From Bdellovibrio bacteriovorus str. Tiberius (GTDB lineage Bacteria; Bdellovibrionota; Bdellovibrionia; Bdellovibrionales; Bdellovibrionaceae), in the NCBI RefSeq assembly GCF_000317895.1, contig NC_019567.1:3720001-3784000 (forward strand): 64,000 nt of DNA. Reading direction: 5' to 3'. The position numbers and the translations under genes were made by a program. The notes beneath the pieces are model-generated. The model saw nothing but the letters and a program-made list of their open reading frames with translations, did no database searches and had not been told where the DNA came from. Numbering within the stretch: position 1 is the first letter of the stretch; the number at the start of each line of letters is the position of its first letter. Positions 9,483-19,761 of the stretch are shown one piece after another.

Positions 9483-9586
9483 AAAGACCTCCTTGTCTTT
9501 TAAGGAACGATCTTTATGTTAGCCCTGACTAAACATGAAATCAGATTCATTCAAAGGCTGGTGCCGACAAACATTCAGCCCCGACT

Positions 9587-10900
9587 TCAGTTGGAGGTGT
9601 AAGCCCAGAAATGTCCGGTGTTCTTTTTCATTTCAGAATAAAGAACCTTGGGAATTGGCAGACCTTTCACGGCGTAATCAAAGATCTGCAACTGATGTGG
9701 ATTTTCGTACAGGATCAATTCCAGATTGGGATTGTGGCCACCACGAACTAAAATCGCCATCTGCTTGAAGCCCACTGGAACTTTTTTATAATGACGAACA
9801 CCTTCCGGTGCCGCGGTTGCCCCATCATCAGATCCCTGGAAGTAAGTGACCGGAACTTTCACCGGATAATTTTCCGCTCGATAAATTCTGTCACCCTTGG
9901 CGCGAAGGCGCGCACACTGTTTGATCGAATCCGTATCCACCTTGCGCACCAGCTGACCCTTGATGAATGAATCCTCGATGCTAAGCTCGGGTGCCGCCAT
10001 TCCCAGCTCCTGACAGGAAATCATCATGTAAGCGATGTCGTTGGATGCAAACAGAACATGCGGAGTATATGTGATGGGCTCATAGCTTTTGCGAACTTCA
10101 GTAAGAAATTCTTTAAACACTTTGTCGTCAGTTAAAAGCTCCAGACGCTCTTTCAGTTTTTTCACGCCGTCATTGTACATCAACTGCGTGCGCGCCTGAC
10201 GTGACATCCAGGTGTCCGGGATGCCATGAACTGTCGACACACTTTCAAGCCTTGCCATCAGGGACTGCGACAAAGAGTTCAGCATCTTCTGCACCAGCTT
10301 GCGGCGATGAGGCGCATCCCACAACTGAAGGCCGCCATCATAGACGACACCTTCCAAAATGGCAGCACGGGTGTTTTGCGGAAACAGTGATGCATACATC
10401 GTCGCCGGAACTGTGCCGTAAGAAATTCCGTACACGGTCCACTGATTGATCATCAAATGCTGACGAACCACTTCGGCGTCACGCGCGACATTTTCAGAGG
10501 AATAATAAGACGGATCCAGAAACATCGCGCGGGTGTCCGGGCGCGAACAGCCAATCCCCCGGTGCTCCATGATCAAAACATTGTAAGGCATCGGGTTGCG
10601 GAACAAGCCCCAATGCGAGGTTTGCCCGGGTCCGCCGGTGAAATAGATCATGGTTTCTTTGCTGACATCAAACCCACGGTGGAAATAAGAGTAAACCTCG
10701 GTCATGCCCCGTTCCGGGCGGGAATAGTCCACCGGGACGCGGACATAGAATCCTTTTTCGTGGGCGATCAAAGAAGCATAGGTTTTCTGACAAAGGGATT
10801 TGCCTGATTCATAAGTCGATTCAGAGGGAATATTCAAAGAAATTTGGGCCTGCGAAGCCACGCCCGCAGCCATGATCAGAACAAACAACAGTGTTTTCAT
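9587..10900 (-). CDS. Exported alpha/beta hydrolase, peptidase S33 (tripeptidyl/prolyl aminopeptidase) type
   Basis: 437 residues with a signal peptide (MKTLLFVLIMAAGVASQAQ). The fold is marked by the oxyanion-hole segment 'YFTGGPGQTS', the conserved 'MEHRGIGCSRPD', the nucleophile elbow GISYGT (Gly-x-Ser-x-Gly), an Asp in 'FQGSDDGATAAPEG' and the His in 'RGGHNPNLE'. This order and spacing fit the S33 family, whose members release N-terminal residues or tripeptides from peptides. Export would place it in the periplasm or outside, in keeping with the use of prey peptides by a predator (inference). It is downstream of rnpB on the same strand, separated by about 90 bp. Confidence 0.8.
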   Translation of the reverse strand: MKTLLFVLIMAAGVASQAQISLNIPSESTYESGKSLCQKTYASLIAHEKGFYVRVPVDYSRPERGMTEVYSYFHRGFDVSKETMIYFTGGPGQTSHWGLFRNPMPYNVLIMEHRGIGCSRPDTRAMFLDPSYYSSENVARDAEVVRQHLMINQWTVYGISYGTVPATMYASLFPQNTRAAILEGVVYDGGLQLWDAPHRRKLVQKMLNSLSQSLMARLESVSTVHGIPDTWMSRQARTQLMYNDGVKKLKERLELLTDDKVFKEFLTEVRKSYEPITYTPHVLFASNDIAYMMISCQELGMAAPELSIEDSFIKGQLVRKVDTDSIKQCARLRAKGDRIYRAENYPVKVPVTYFQGSDDGATAAPEGVRHYKKVPVGFKQMAILVRGGHNPNLELILYENPHQLQIFDYAVKGLPIPKVLYSEMKKNTGHFWAYTSN

Positions 10901-10992
10901 GAGCGGGAATTTAGCCCAAAGAGATATCCTAAGGGCACGAAAACTCTCAAGTTTTGCAAAACTTGCAGAGTCGTCGAAAAAGAAGGCGGGAT

Positions 10993-11375
10993 CTCGGTTT
11001 TGCTATAAGCCGGATTCTGTCCAAACTACCAGGTCCCATAATTTGCCCCGATAATCGTGGATGATCATTCCTCTGGGAGTGGCATTACTGACACCCTCAA
11101 GCGATCTTACCCGGTGACTACGGGCTGGCCGCCCTACTAGTGTCACCCTATTTGATCTTGCTCCGCGCAGAGTTTGGCTGTTTTCACTCCAGCAGCTCCC
11201 CAGACCCTCCCGTTCCCGGTGTCTGGCTCAATGCCCTGGACATTCTCTCTGTTCCACTGTTCCTTACATTACTGTAGAGGGGCGTTACCCCTTGCGCTGC
11301 CATATGGAGTCCGGACTTTCCTCTCTAATTTCAGGAATTTAGAGTATTATTAGAGCAATCATCCGCAAAACCGTG
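10993..11375 (-). ncRNA. rnpB: RNase P RNA (rnpB)
   Basis: The catalytic RNA of RNase P, which processes tRNA 5' ends. Read on the minus strand, the 5' part has the universal P4 stretch 'GAGGAAAGTCCGGACTCC' (around 11310-11330) and the 3' part has 'ACAGAATCCGGCTTATAGC' (11002-11022), both diagnostic of bacterial RNase P. The ends were set by helix P1: CGGTTTTGC at the 5' end pairs perfectly with GCAAAACCG at the 3' end (plus-strand positions 11365-11373 and 10995-11003). Length is about 380 nt, normal for type A RNA. Exact ends are uncertain by a few bases. Confidence 0.95.
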
Positions 11376-11471
11376 GGGATTTCTAACACCGTCCGGCATT
11401 TCGTGCAAGAAGGTTTTCTTAATCCCGGTTTTATTTTACTTTCTAAGCATCGTTTACAAAAGGATTAAATC

Positions 11472-11948
11472 ATGAAGATCTTGGTATCTCTATTCGCGTT
11501 CGCTATGACTTTGACTCTTGCTTCTGCTTCTTTGGCTGAAGAGGCTCATGGTGGTGGTGGTCACGACGGCGGCCACGGTGGTTTGACTGAAAAGATGAAC
11601 TCCCTGTTCCCGAAGCCAAAAGCTGATCCTGCGAAAAACGAAGTTCCGGCAAAACCAGAGCTTGTAAGCCCGGCTTATTACACTTCCATCAAAGCTGACA
11701 AAACAACTTTGACTTGGAAATCCGTTACTGGCGCGGACGAGTACCACGTTCAAGTGGCTACAGATGCTAACTTCAAATGGCTGGTGGCAAACGAGTACGC
11801 GGTAAAAGGCACTACCTTCGAAGCTACTGGTTTGGAAGCTGGCAAACACTACTTCTGGAGAGTCGCGGCTGTGAAATCCACAAACTGGAGCACATTCCGC
11901 AAGAGCTTCTTTGCAATGTCCATGTTCGAAACACCGGCTGCAAAGTAA
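11472..11948 (+). CDS. Secreted single-domain fibronectin type III-like protein with His/Gly-rich N-terminus
   Basis: 158 residues. The signal peptide ends near ASLAEEA. The mature N-terminus is HGGGGHDGGHGG, which could bind metal ions, followed by a Lys/Pro linker (FPKPKADPAKNEVPAKPE). The C-terminal ~90 residues look like one FN3 domain: 'LVSPAYYTSIKADKTTLTWKS', 'EYHVQVATDANF', 'GTTFEATGLEAGKHYFWRVAAV'. Codon use is strongly biased and even, which suggests high expression. A GGATTAAATC ribosome site precedes the ATG. The function is unknown; it may be an abundant envelope protein. Confidence 0.75.
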   Translation: MKILVSLFAFAMTLTLASASLAEEAHGGGGHDGGHGGLTEKMNSLFPKPKADPAKNEVPAKPELVSPAYYTSIKADKTTLTWKSVTGADEYHVQVATDANFKWLVANEYAVKGTTFEATGLEAGKHYFWRVAAVKSTNWSTFRKSFFAMSMFETPAAK

Positions 11949-11980
11949 CACGTCCTTAGGTTTCTCGTTCTCAGTTTCTC

Positions 11981-12016
11981 AAGAGCCCTCCATACTTTCT
12001 TTCAGAGAGGGCTCTT
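11981..12016 (+). terminator. Terminator-like hairpin after the FN3 protein gene
   Basis: A perfect 10-bp stem (AAGAGCCCTC at 11981-11990 with GAGGGCTCTT at 12007-12016). The following bases are ctaaaaaaatcccccttt, so a good plus-strand T-tract is missing; it may still end transcription or stabilise the 3' end. Confidence 0.6.
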
Positions 12017-12088
12017 CTAAAAAAATCCCCCTTTCAAAACTGAATACAACTTCACTGGATGGCTTTGATCAATCCGGAGGTTTCGCCT

Positions 12089-12511
12089 ATGGAAAATCGT
12101 TTCATCGTCGGCGTGCTGACCCTGATCTTTACGCTGATTTTCATATTCTCTATTGAAGCCCTGGCTCAGACGGAAAAAACCGCGCTGGATCCCTGTCGCG
12201 CGGATCTAAGCCGCTATTGCCAGGATGTGGAACCCGGCGGTGGCAACTTTTTAAAATGTCTGGATGATCACAAAGACAAACTGACCAGCGACTGCCGCCT
12301 ACGCAGTCAGAAAGTGCATCAGCTGATGGTGGAGCTTCGCCGCGCCTGCAACAACGATCTGCTGCAGTTTTGCGACATGCTTAAGCCCGGCGAAGGACGC
12401 ATCCTGCGCTGTTTGAAGGACAACAGTCGTCAGCTTTCCAATTCTTGTACCGTGGGGATTCGCAACGCCATGGAAGCGCGCAAGTCTTTGCTGGAAAATC
12501 AGTGGCCATAA
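12089..12511 (+). CDS. Small exported Cys-rich GLG1-repeat protein
   Basis: 140 residues from the ATG at 12089, which follows GGAGG by 8 bp; the signal peptide runs to IEALAQ. The mature part contains two copies of a Cys-rich module: 'DPCRADLSRYCQDVEPGGGNFLKCLDDHKDKLTSDC' type and 'ACNNDLLQFCDMLKPGEGRILRCLKDNSRQLSNSC', matching the cysteine-rich repeat first described in Golgi protein GLG1 and common as a short exported protein in proteobacteria. Each module keeps four Cys that could form two disulfides. The binding partner is unknown. Confidence 0.8.
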   Translation: MENRFIVGVLTLIFTLIFIFSIEALAQTEKTALDPCRADLSRYCQDVEPGGGNFLKCLDDHKDKLTSDCRLRSQKVHQLMVELRRACNNDLLQFCDMLKPGEGRILRCLKDNSRQLSNSCTVGIRNAMEARKSLLENQWP

Positions 12512-12608
12512 AATTTAGAAAGAAAACTGATTGTTAAGCCGCAGTGAAGTTCAATGATTCATCCACATTCTGAAAATTATGTCTGTCGAAGTGCAGGACT
12601 CATAGCGT

Positions 12609-12645
12609 AATTACAAAACTTTAATCCCCAGGGAGTTTTGTAATT
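12609..12645 (+). repeat. 12-bp perfect inverted repeat upstream of the hybrid kinase gene
   Basis: Arms AATTACAAAACT (12609-12620) and AGTTTTGTAATT (12634-12645) are exact reverse complements separated by 13 nt. The right arm runs into TTATT, so the element could act as a terminator about 100 bp after the GLG1-repeat gene. It also lies 36 bp before the kinase start and could be an operator. Confidence 0.6.
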
Positions 12646-12680
12646 TTATTAATAAACATGACTGTAGATACACTTATGTC

Positions 12681-15111
<2,431 letters not shown>

Positions 15112-15133
15112 CTAAATTGTCTAAAAAGCCCCC

Positions 15134-16051
15134 ATGGACATGATCAAAAACCGCCTTGAGAAAAACTACAAAAAACTGAAAAGCTGGGCTGAACGCGCCC
15201 AGATCGAGGCGTACCGTCTGTATGACCGGGATATCCCTGAATACCCCTACATCGTCGACATCTACAAGGATCACTTCCTGATCCACGACAAGAGCGACCT
15301 GCGCGATCTTGAGAAAAACCACCTGCCCCATGTGCAAGAGGCCCTGAAGGCCCTTTTCAAATGCGACGACAGCAAGATCGTCGTCAAAAAACGTGAACGT
15401 CAGGAAGGTCTGAAGCAATACGAAAAGCTCGACGCCAAAGAAGACACCTTTGTCGTGCGTGAATCCCAGGCTCTGTTGAAGGTGAACCTTTACGACTATC
15501 TGGACACCGGCCTGTTCCTGGATCACCGCCCGATGCGCCAGAAAGTGTTTAAATCTGTCAAAGACAAGAAGTTCCTGAATTTGTTCTGCTATACCGGTTC
15601 GGTCAGCGTGTTTGCGGCCCTGGGTGGCGCCACCACAACCAGCGTGGACATGTCCCAGACGTACCTGCGCTGGGCTCAGGAAAACTTCCAACTGAACAAT
15701 CTGGATCCGGCCAAACACAACTTTATCAACGCCGACGTTCTGGAATGGATGCGCATCACAAAATTACCGAACACTTTCGACGTGATCTTCCTGGATCCGC
15801 CGACGTTTTCGAACTCCAAAAAAATGGACGAAAGCTTCGAGGTTGAAAGGGACCAGGAGTTCCTGGTGGAAAGCTGCATGAACATGCTGCGACCAGAGGG
15901 AATACTCTATTTCTCGAATAATAAACGAAAGTTTAAAATTTCTCCGGCGGTGCTGTCCAAATACAAGGTGAAAGAAATTACCACCGAGAGCATCCCCCAG
16001 GACTTCCACGACAAAAAAATACACAACTGTTTCGAGATCAGAAGCAACTAG
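15134..16051 (+). CDS. Class I SAM-dependent rRNA methyltransferase, RlmK/RlmI-like
   Basis: 305 residues. The N-terminal ~140 residues form the RNA-recognition part seen in the RlmK half of E. coli RlmKL ('FVVRESQALLKVNLYDYLDTGLFLDHRPMR'). The catalytic domain has SAM-binding motif I 'FLNLFCYTGSVSVFAALGGA', the acidic residue in 'TSVDMS', 'INADVLEWM', and motif IV 'DVIFLDPPTFSNSKKM'. This matches the enzymes that methylate 23S rRNA, the closest being RlmK (m7G2069). Here it is a separate protein without the RlmL half and without a THUMP domain. Start ATG at 15134; a second in-frame ATG is two codons further in. Confidence 0.8.
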   Translation: MDMIKNRLEKNYKKLKSWAERAQIEAYRLYDRDIPEYPYIVDIYKDHFLIHDKSDLRDLEKNHLPHVQEALKALFKCDDSKIVVKKRERQEGLKQYEKLDAKEDTFVVRESQALLKVNLYDYLDTGLFLDHRPMRQKVFKSVKDKKFLNLFCYTGSVSVFAALGGATTTSVDMSQTYLRWAQENFQLNNLDPAKHNFINADVLEWMRITKLPNTFDVIFLDPPTFSNSKKMDESFEVERDQEFLVESCMNMLRPEGILYFSNNKRKFKISPAVLSKYKVKEITTESIPQDFHDKKIHNCFEIRSN

Positions 16052-16076
16052 GGGCCCAACCAGCCCCTTTTCCCTT
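16050..16076 (+). terminator. Terminator after the rRNA methyltransferase gene
   Basis: Short GC-rich stem AGGGGC (16050-16055) with GCCCCT (16063-16068), then TTTCCCTTTT. It begins at the stop codon of the methyltransferase gene and separates it from the polyamine gene. Confidence 0.65.
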
Positions 16077-16177
16077 TTGGGGACAAAAATACCTTGCCCC
16101 ACAGGTAAAAACGCCCTAGAACCCCCTAAATTTTACTTATTAAGGCCACTTTGCATGGGCCGTTGGAGGACAGGGAA

Positions 16178-17464
16178 TTGAAAGCTTTAGGTCGTCATAT
16201 TTTGGTTGAGTTCAGTGGATGTAACGCAGAAGTTCTGAACGACGTTTCCATCATCGAAAGAAGCATGGTCGAAGCGGCGCAGATTGCTGGTGCGACAGTC
16301 ATCAACTCCACTTTCCACCACTTCTCCCCATGGGGCGTAAGCGGTGTGGTTGTTATTCAGGAAAGCCATTTGGCTATTCATACTTGGCCTGAATACCGTT
16401 ATGCGGCCGTGGATCTGTTCACCTGCGGTGATTCAGTGGATCCTTGGGTTTCTTTCGAGCACCTGAAAAAAGCTTTCCAGGCGAACTATTCGGCGATTGA
16501 GATGAACCGTGGTTCTTTGCACGTCATCCAAAAATCCGACTTCCAGCCTAAAATCATGCGTGAAAAGCCGTCTTTCGATCTTTCCAAAGGTCACCAGATC
16601 GACCGCAACGTATGGTTCACTGACAAAGACGAAAACCAGGCGCTATCTTTACGCTATACGGGCGATGTTTTGTTTGATGAAACAAATCAGTTCCAGCGCG
16701 TGCGCGTTTTGGATTCTTATTCTCACGGCAAATTCCTGGCGATCAACAACATGGTTATGTGCACCGAGCGTGATGAATACCATTATCACGAAATGATCAC
16801 TCACCCGGTGATGCAGACTCATGGCAGTGCGAAAAACGTACTGGTTATCGGTGGCGGCGATGGCGGCACCATCCGTGAATTGTTCAAATATAACGTGGAC
16901 AATGTGACCATGGTTGAAATCGACGAGGCAGTAGTTCGTGCTTCCAAAGAGCACCTTCCAAAAATCGCCAGCGAATTCAACAACCCGAAATTGAATCTTA
17001 TTATCGGTGACGGCATCCAGTTTGTTAAAGACGCGCCTGCGAACTCTTACGACGTGATCATCGTGGACGGATCTGATCCTGTAGGTCCGGCAAAAGGCCT
17101 TTTCACTGCGGAATTCTATAACAACTGTAAAAACGCATTGAAAGACGGCGGCTTGGTGATCACTCAAGGTGAATCCCCAATGTTCCATGAAGGCACTTTC
17201 GTTGAATTGAACCATTGCCTAAAAGGCATCTTCGGCAAACAAAGTGTTCACACCATGCTGTTCCACGCAACGACTTACCCGTCTGGCATGTGGAGCTTGC
17301 AGGTTGCAGTCAAAGGATCCAAACATCCGGCGAAGGACTTCAATAAAGACCAAGCGGCCAAGTTCGCTCAGGACAAAGGTCTTAAGTACTACAATGAAGA
17401 CCTGCACACTGCGGCCTTCAGCCTTCCTACTTTCGTCAAAACAATGCTTGGCGATAATGCTTAA
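16178..17464 (+). CDS. Fused S-adenosylmethionine decarboxylase-spermidine synthase
   Basis: 428 residues. Makes decarboxylated AdoMet and uses it to convert putrescine to spermidine in one polypeptide. The start is TTG at 16178, 7 bp after GGAGGA, giving [12 protein letters not shown], which aligns with the usual N-terminus of SpeH. Residues 1-~120 are a class 1b AdoMet decarboxylase: '[23 protein letters not shown]' and the self-cleavage site Glu-Ser in '[11 protein letters not shown]', whose Ser becomes the pyruvoyl cofactor; '[12 protein letters not shown]' follows. After a linker, residues ~145-428 are spermidine synthase with '[14 protein letters not shown]', 'VEIDEAVV' and '[12 protein letters not shown]'. 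Such fusions are known in some bacteria. The sodB gene follows 65 bp downstream. Confidence 0.93.
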   Translation: MKALGRHILVEFSGCNAEVLNDVSIIERSMVEAAQIAGATVINSTFHHFSPWGVSGVVVIQESHLAIHTWPEYRYAAVDLFTCGDSVDPWVSFEHLKKAFQANYSAIEMNRGSLHVIQKSDFQPKIMREKPSFDLSKGHQIDRNVWFTDKDENQALSLRYTGDVLFDETNQFQRVRVLDSYSHGKFLAINNMVMCTERDEYHYHEMITHPVMQTHGSAKNVLVIGGGDGGTIRELFKYNVDNVTMVEIDEAVVRASKEHLPKIASEFNNPKLNLIIGDGIQFVKDAPANSYDVIIVDGSDPVGPAKGLFTAEFYNNCKNALKDGGLVITQGESPMFHEGTFVELNHCLKGIFGKQSVHTMLFHATTYPSGMWSLQVAVKGSKHPAKDFNKDQAAKFAQDKGLKYYNEDLHTAAFSLPTFVKTMLGDNA

Positions 17465-17495
17465 TTGATAGACCGCCTCCTGTTTTCATTATAGT
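17465..17495 (+). promoter_or_regulatory. Candidate sodB promoter
   Basis: TTGATA at 17465-17470 and TATAGT at 17490-17495, spaced 19 bp (18 if the -10 is read as TTATAG). The start of transcription would be near 17502, inside the loop of the inverted repeat at 17474-17527. The spacing is longer than ideal, so this is tentative. Confidence 0.45.
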
Positions 17496-17527
17496 TTCAT
17501 TTAGAAAACTAAACAAAACAGGAGGCG
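17474..17527 (+). repeat. Perfect 13-bp inverted repeat enclosing the sodB -10 box and covering its RBS
   Basis: CGCCTCCTGTTTT (17474-17486) and AAAACAGGAGGCG (17515-17527) are exact reverse complements, 28 nt apart. The right arm contains the GGAGG ribosome binding site of sodB, whose ATG is at 17530. In RNA read through from the spermidine gene, the arms would pair and hide the site; RNA started at the internal promoter would lack the left arm. Confidence 0.85.
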
Positions 17528-17529
17528 TA

Positions 17530-18150
17530 ATGTTCAAACTTCCAAATCTTCCCTACGCAAAAACCGGTATTGCTCCCTTGTTCAACGAAGAACAAATGAC
17601 TTACCACTACGACAAGCACCACAAAGCTTACATCGACAATCTGAACAAGTTCATGGAAACAGATGCATCCCTGAAAGGTAAATCCCTTGAAGAGATCACT
17701 TTGACTTCCACGGGTGGCATCTTCAACAACGCCGCTCAGGCCTGGAACCACACATTCTTCTGGTTCGGCATGAGCCCTGCTGGTCAAGGTGGCCAACCAT
17801 CTGCAGAACTCACTGCTGCGATCACTCGCGATTTCGGTTCTATGGATGAATTGAAAGCGAAGTTCGTTGACGGTGGTGTAAAAACCTTCGGTTCCGGCTG
17901 GATCTGGTTGTGCATGGACGCTGCTGGCAAATTGTCTTTGGTTTCCACTTCCAACGCAGCGGTTCCTTTCACTAACAACGGCCCGACTCCATTGTTGGTT
18001 GCTGACGTTTGGGAACACGCTTACTACGTTGATTACAGAAATCTTCGTGCAAAGTATCTTGAGACTTTCTGGGCGCAGGTAAACTGGAACTTCGTTTCCG
18101 AAAACTTCGCTTCCAAAAAAGTCCGCGACCTGACAAAGTCCATGACGTAA
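17530..18150 (+). CDS. sodB: Iron superoxide dismutase
   Basis: 206 residues. Converts superoxide to oxygen and hydrogen peroxide. The metal ligands are visible: His26 in 'MTYHYDKHHKAYID', His74 in 'AWNHTFFW', and Asp and His in 'DVWEHAYYVDY'. The Gln in 'FNNAAQAWNH' and the 'FFWFGMSP' segment are typical of the iron type. There is no signal peptide, so it is cytoplasmic. The ribosome site is GGAGG 4-8 bp before ATG and forms one arm of a perfect inverted repeat. A strong terminator follows at once. Confidence 0.93.
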   Translation: MFKLPNLPYAKTGIAPLFNEEQMTYHYDKHHKAYIDNLNKFMETDASLKGKSLEEITLTSTGGIFNNAAQAWNHTFFWFGMSPAGQGGQPSAELTAAITRDFGSMDELKAKFVDGGVKTFGSGWIWLCMDAAGKLSLVSTSNAAVPFTNNGPTPLLVADVWEHAYYVDYRNLRAKYLETFWAQVNWNFVSENFASKKVRDLTKSMT

Positions 18151-18170
18151 CAAAAAAGTACCTGAAAAAT

Positions 18171-18209
18171 AAAAAGGAACTGCCTTCATCAGCAGTTCCT
18201 TTTTTTTTT
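18171..18209 (+). terminator. Bidirectional terminator between sodB and the converging barrel gene
   Basis: Stem AAGGAACTGC / GCAGTTCCTT with an 8-nt loop, followed by an unbroken T run on the plus strand (18201-18209). On the minus strand the stem is followed by CCTTTTTATTTTTC, so it can end transcription in both directions. Confidence 0.92.
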
Positions 18210-18981
18210 AGAGTTCGAAGAAGGTTGTGGAAAGAAGGAACAGGGTGTCTTGTGTGTCTGGGGTGTAGTACACGCCGACGGAGGGGCGCGAGAACATTTC
18301 TTTCGGACGAAGCTGGGACCAGGCCACACCCACACCGGTGTTCATCTGCTCGTAAGGGGAAAGACCCGCTTCTCGCAGGTGACCATAAGCCAAAGTCACC
18401 CATTCACGATCCTTGATCTGATACTGAATATCCAGACCGTACTCAGCTTCACACTTCAAAGAATAGACAAAGACCAAACCGTTGGTGGAATCAATGTGCC
18501 CACACACCTGGGTCACGAACGGCGACATCGTCACGTTTTCATTCCAGTCGGGACGATAGTTAAAACCCAACTGGGTTGAACGCAAAACCAAATCCGGTCT
18601 TTCGACAACCTTGCCCTCTTTTTTCACTTCAGATCTAAAACGTGTTTCGGTGAATGAAGCAGCCCAGTCAAAGTTTTCCCCACGATAGAAATTTCCCTTG
18701 AGGGTGTAGTTGCGGCTGCCGGAAGCTGTTGCATAGAACATCGGAACCGTTCCGATCTCCAGACGAGGCAACACACCCATACTTAAAGCATTCGTCAGCA
18801 TGTGGGAATTGACATTGGCGCCGCCAGCACGCTGATAGCCGAACTGCCACTGCGGCAAAGTGCGAGCAGAAGTACTGACCACCGGATTGAACACCACCCG
18901 TTTTTCAGGAATGACGTCGTCAAACCCCGCCAGGGATTGAACACTGAAAGCCAAAATGATGAGTGAAATCAACGCACGCAT
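18208..18981 (-). CDS. Predicted outer-membrane beta-barrel protein
   Basis: 257 residues with signal peptide MRALISLIILAFSVQSLAG. The mature region alternates in strand-like fashion ('ALSMGVLPRLEIGTVPMFYATA', 'DLVLRSTQLGFNYRP', 'GLDIQYQIKDREWVTLAYGHLREAGLS') and ends in 'LFLLSTTFFEL'. Two Cys (TQVCGH, SLKCEAEY) may form a loop disulfide. No named family is recognised. It converges with sodB and shares its bidirectional terminator. Confidence 0.7.
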   Translation of the reverse strand: MRALISLIILAFSVQSLAGFDDVIPEKRVVFNPVVSTSARTLPQWQFGYQRAGGANVNSHMLTNALSMGVLPRLEIGTVPMFYATASGSRNYTLKGNFYRGENFDWAASFTETRFRSEVKKEGKVVERPDLVLRSTQLGFNYRPDWNENVTMSPFVTQVCGHIDSTNGLVFVYSLKCEAEYGLDIQYQIKDREWVTLAYGHLREAGLSPYEQMNTGVGVAWSQLRPKEMFSRPSVGVYYTPDTQDTLFLLSTTFFEL

Positions 18982-19010
18982 ACCCGCACGCGATACAAGA
19001 TAAGTGCCAA

Positions 19011-19036
19011 TACAAAGGGGCCCGAAAGCCCCTCAT
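19011..19036 (-). terminator. Probable terminator after the flavodoxin-fold gene
   Basis: On the minus strand AGGGGC and GCCCCT form a 6-bp stem with a loop containing TTTC, followed by TTTGTATT. It lies about 70 bp after the stop of the 19105 gene and before the 18981 start. The T-tract is weak. Confidence 0.45.
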
Positions 19037-19104
19037 TTCCCTCTGAGCGCCGCCATCCCCCGCTGACCGGGTAAATAGTTCACGGCGACCAAAAGCTGAT
19101 CAGA

Positions 19105-19674
19105 TTATTTCAACCATTTGCGACGGGGGTCTTTTTTGTCGACGGGCCACGTGGTCCACGTCACCTGCAGATCACAGGCTTTCAGGAAATTTTCCACAAT
19201 CAGCTCGGCGTCCTCTTTTTGCCAGAAGTCCTTGGCGTGGGAGCTCGGGTTTTTCAGGGCGATATCCGAGACCAGTGAATAGACCATGCCGCTCATCGGA
19301 GGAATCAAAAAGCCCATAGTGGACAGAGCCCCCTGAAGTCGGGACAGCACCCCTTTACCACCCACCGAATGCATCAGCACAAAGACCGCCGCAGGTTTTC
19401 CCATAAAGGCGGCCGAGCCCTCAAGTTCCGTCATATCTTCCATCAACTTCTGCAGCGGGCTTCCCCATGAATCCCAGTAAGTTCCCGTCACAAAGAACAG
19501 GCCTGAAGCAGATTCAAGTTTCTTGCGCAGTACCGGCCCGTAAGAGGTCTTTGCCAAATGCACAACTTCCACTTCGGCTTGCTTACCAAATATTTTCACC
19601 AGCCCCTTGATCCACTGAGCACAGTTGCCTTTGTCCCCCGTGGGACTGCCATTTAAGATCAAAACTTTTTTCAT
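19105..19674 (-). CDS. NAD(P)H-dependent FMN reductase / flavodoxin-fold protein
   Basis: 189 residues from the ATG at 19674 (MKKVLILNGSPTGDKGN); a GGAAG site precedes it. The N-terminal 'LNGSPTGDKGNCAQW' loop is the phosphate-binding loop for FMN, and 'FFVTGTYWDSWGSPLQKLMEDM' fits the second flavin-binding loop of the WrbA/NADPH-dependent FMN reductase superfamily. Residues 'MGKPAAVFVLMHSVGGKGVLSRLQGALSTMGF' complete the fold. Probably a soluble flavoenzyme; the electron acceptor is unknown. The start is divergent from the 19762 gene. Confidence 0.8.
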   Translation of the reverse strand: MKKVLILNGSPTGDKGNCAQWIKGLVKIFGKQAEVEVVHLAKTSYGPVLRKKLESASGLFFVTGTYWDSWGSPLQKLMEDMTELEGSAAFMGKPAAVFVLMHSVGGKGVLSRLQGALSTMGFLIPPMSGMVYSLVSDIALKNPSSHAKDFWQKEDAELIVENFLKACDLQVTWTTWPVDKKDPRRKWLK

Positions 19675-19761
19675 GCTTCCACTTCCCTGTTTCACTCGAA
19701 AGCAGGATTTCTTTGCCCCGTGCCCATGGTGGTGTTACCTCTGTGGCGCGAGGGGCTTTTC

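Noticed and set aside
11376-11471. Extra small RNA upstream of the FN3 gene
   Set aside because: The bases only form the rnpB and FN3 promoter region; I see no conserved structure.
16077-16177. Possible riboswitch upstream of the spermidine gene
   Set aside because: The leader of about 100 nt shows no recognisable SAM or other riboswitch core; only a weak TTGCCC/TAGAAC promoter-like pair is visible.
19720-19761. Earlier ATG for the PD-(D/E)XK-like gene
   Set aside because: It adds 14 residues before a good signal peptide, with charged residues in its n-region, and no better ribosome site.
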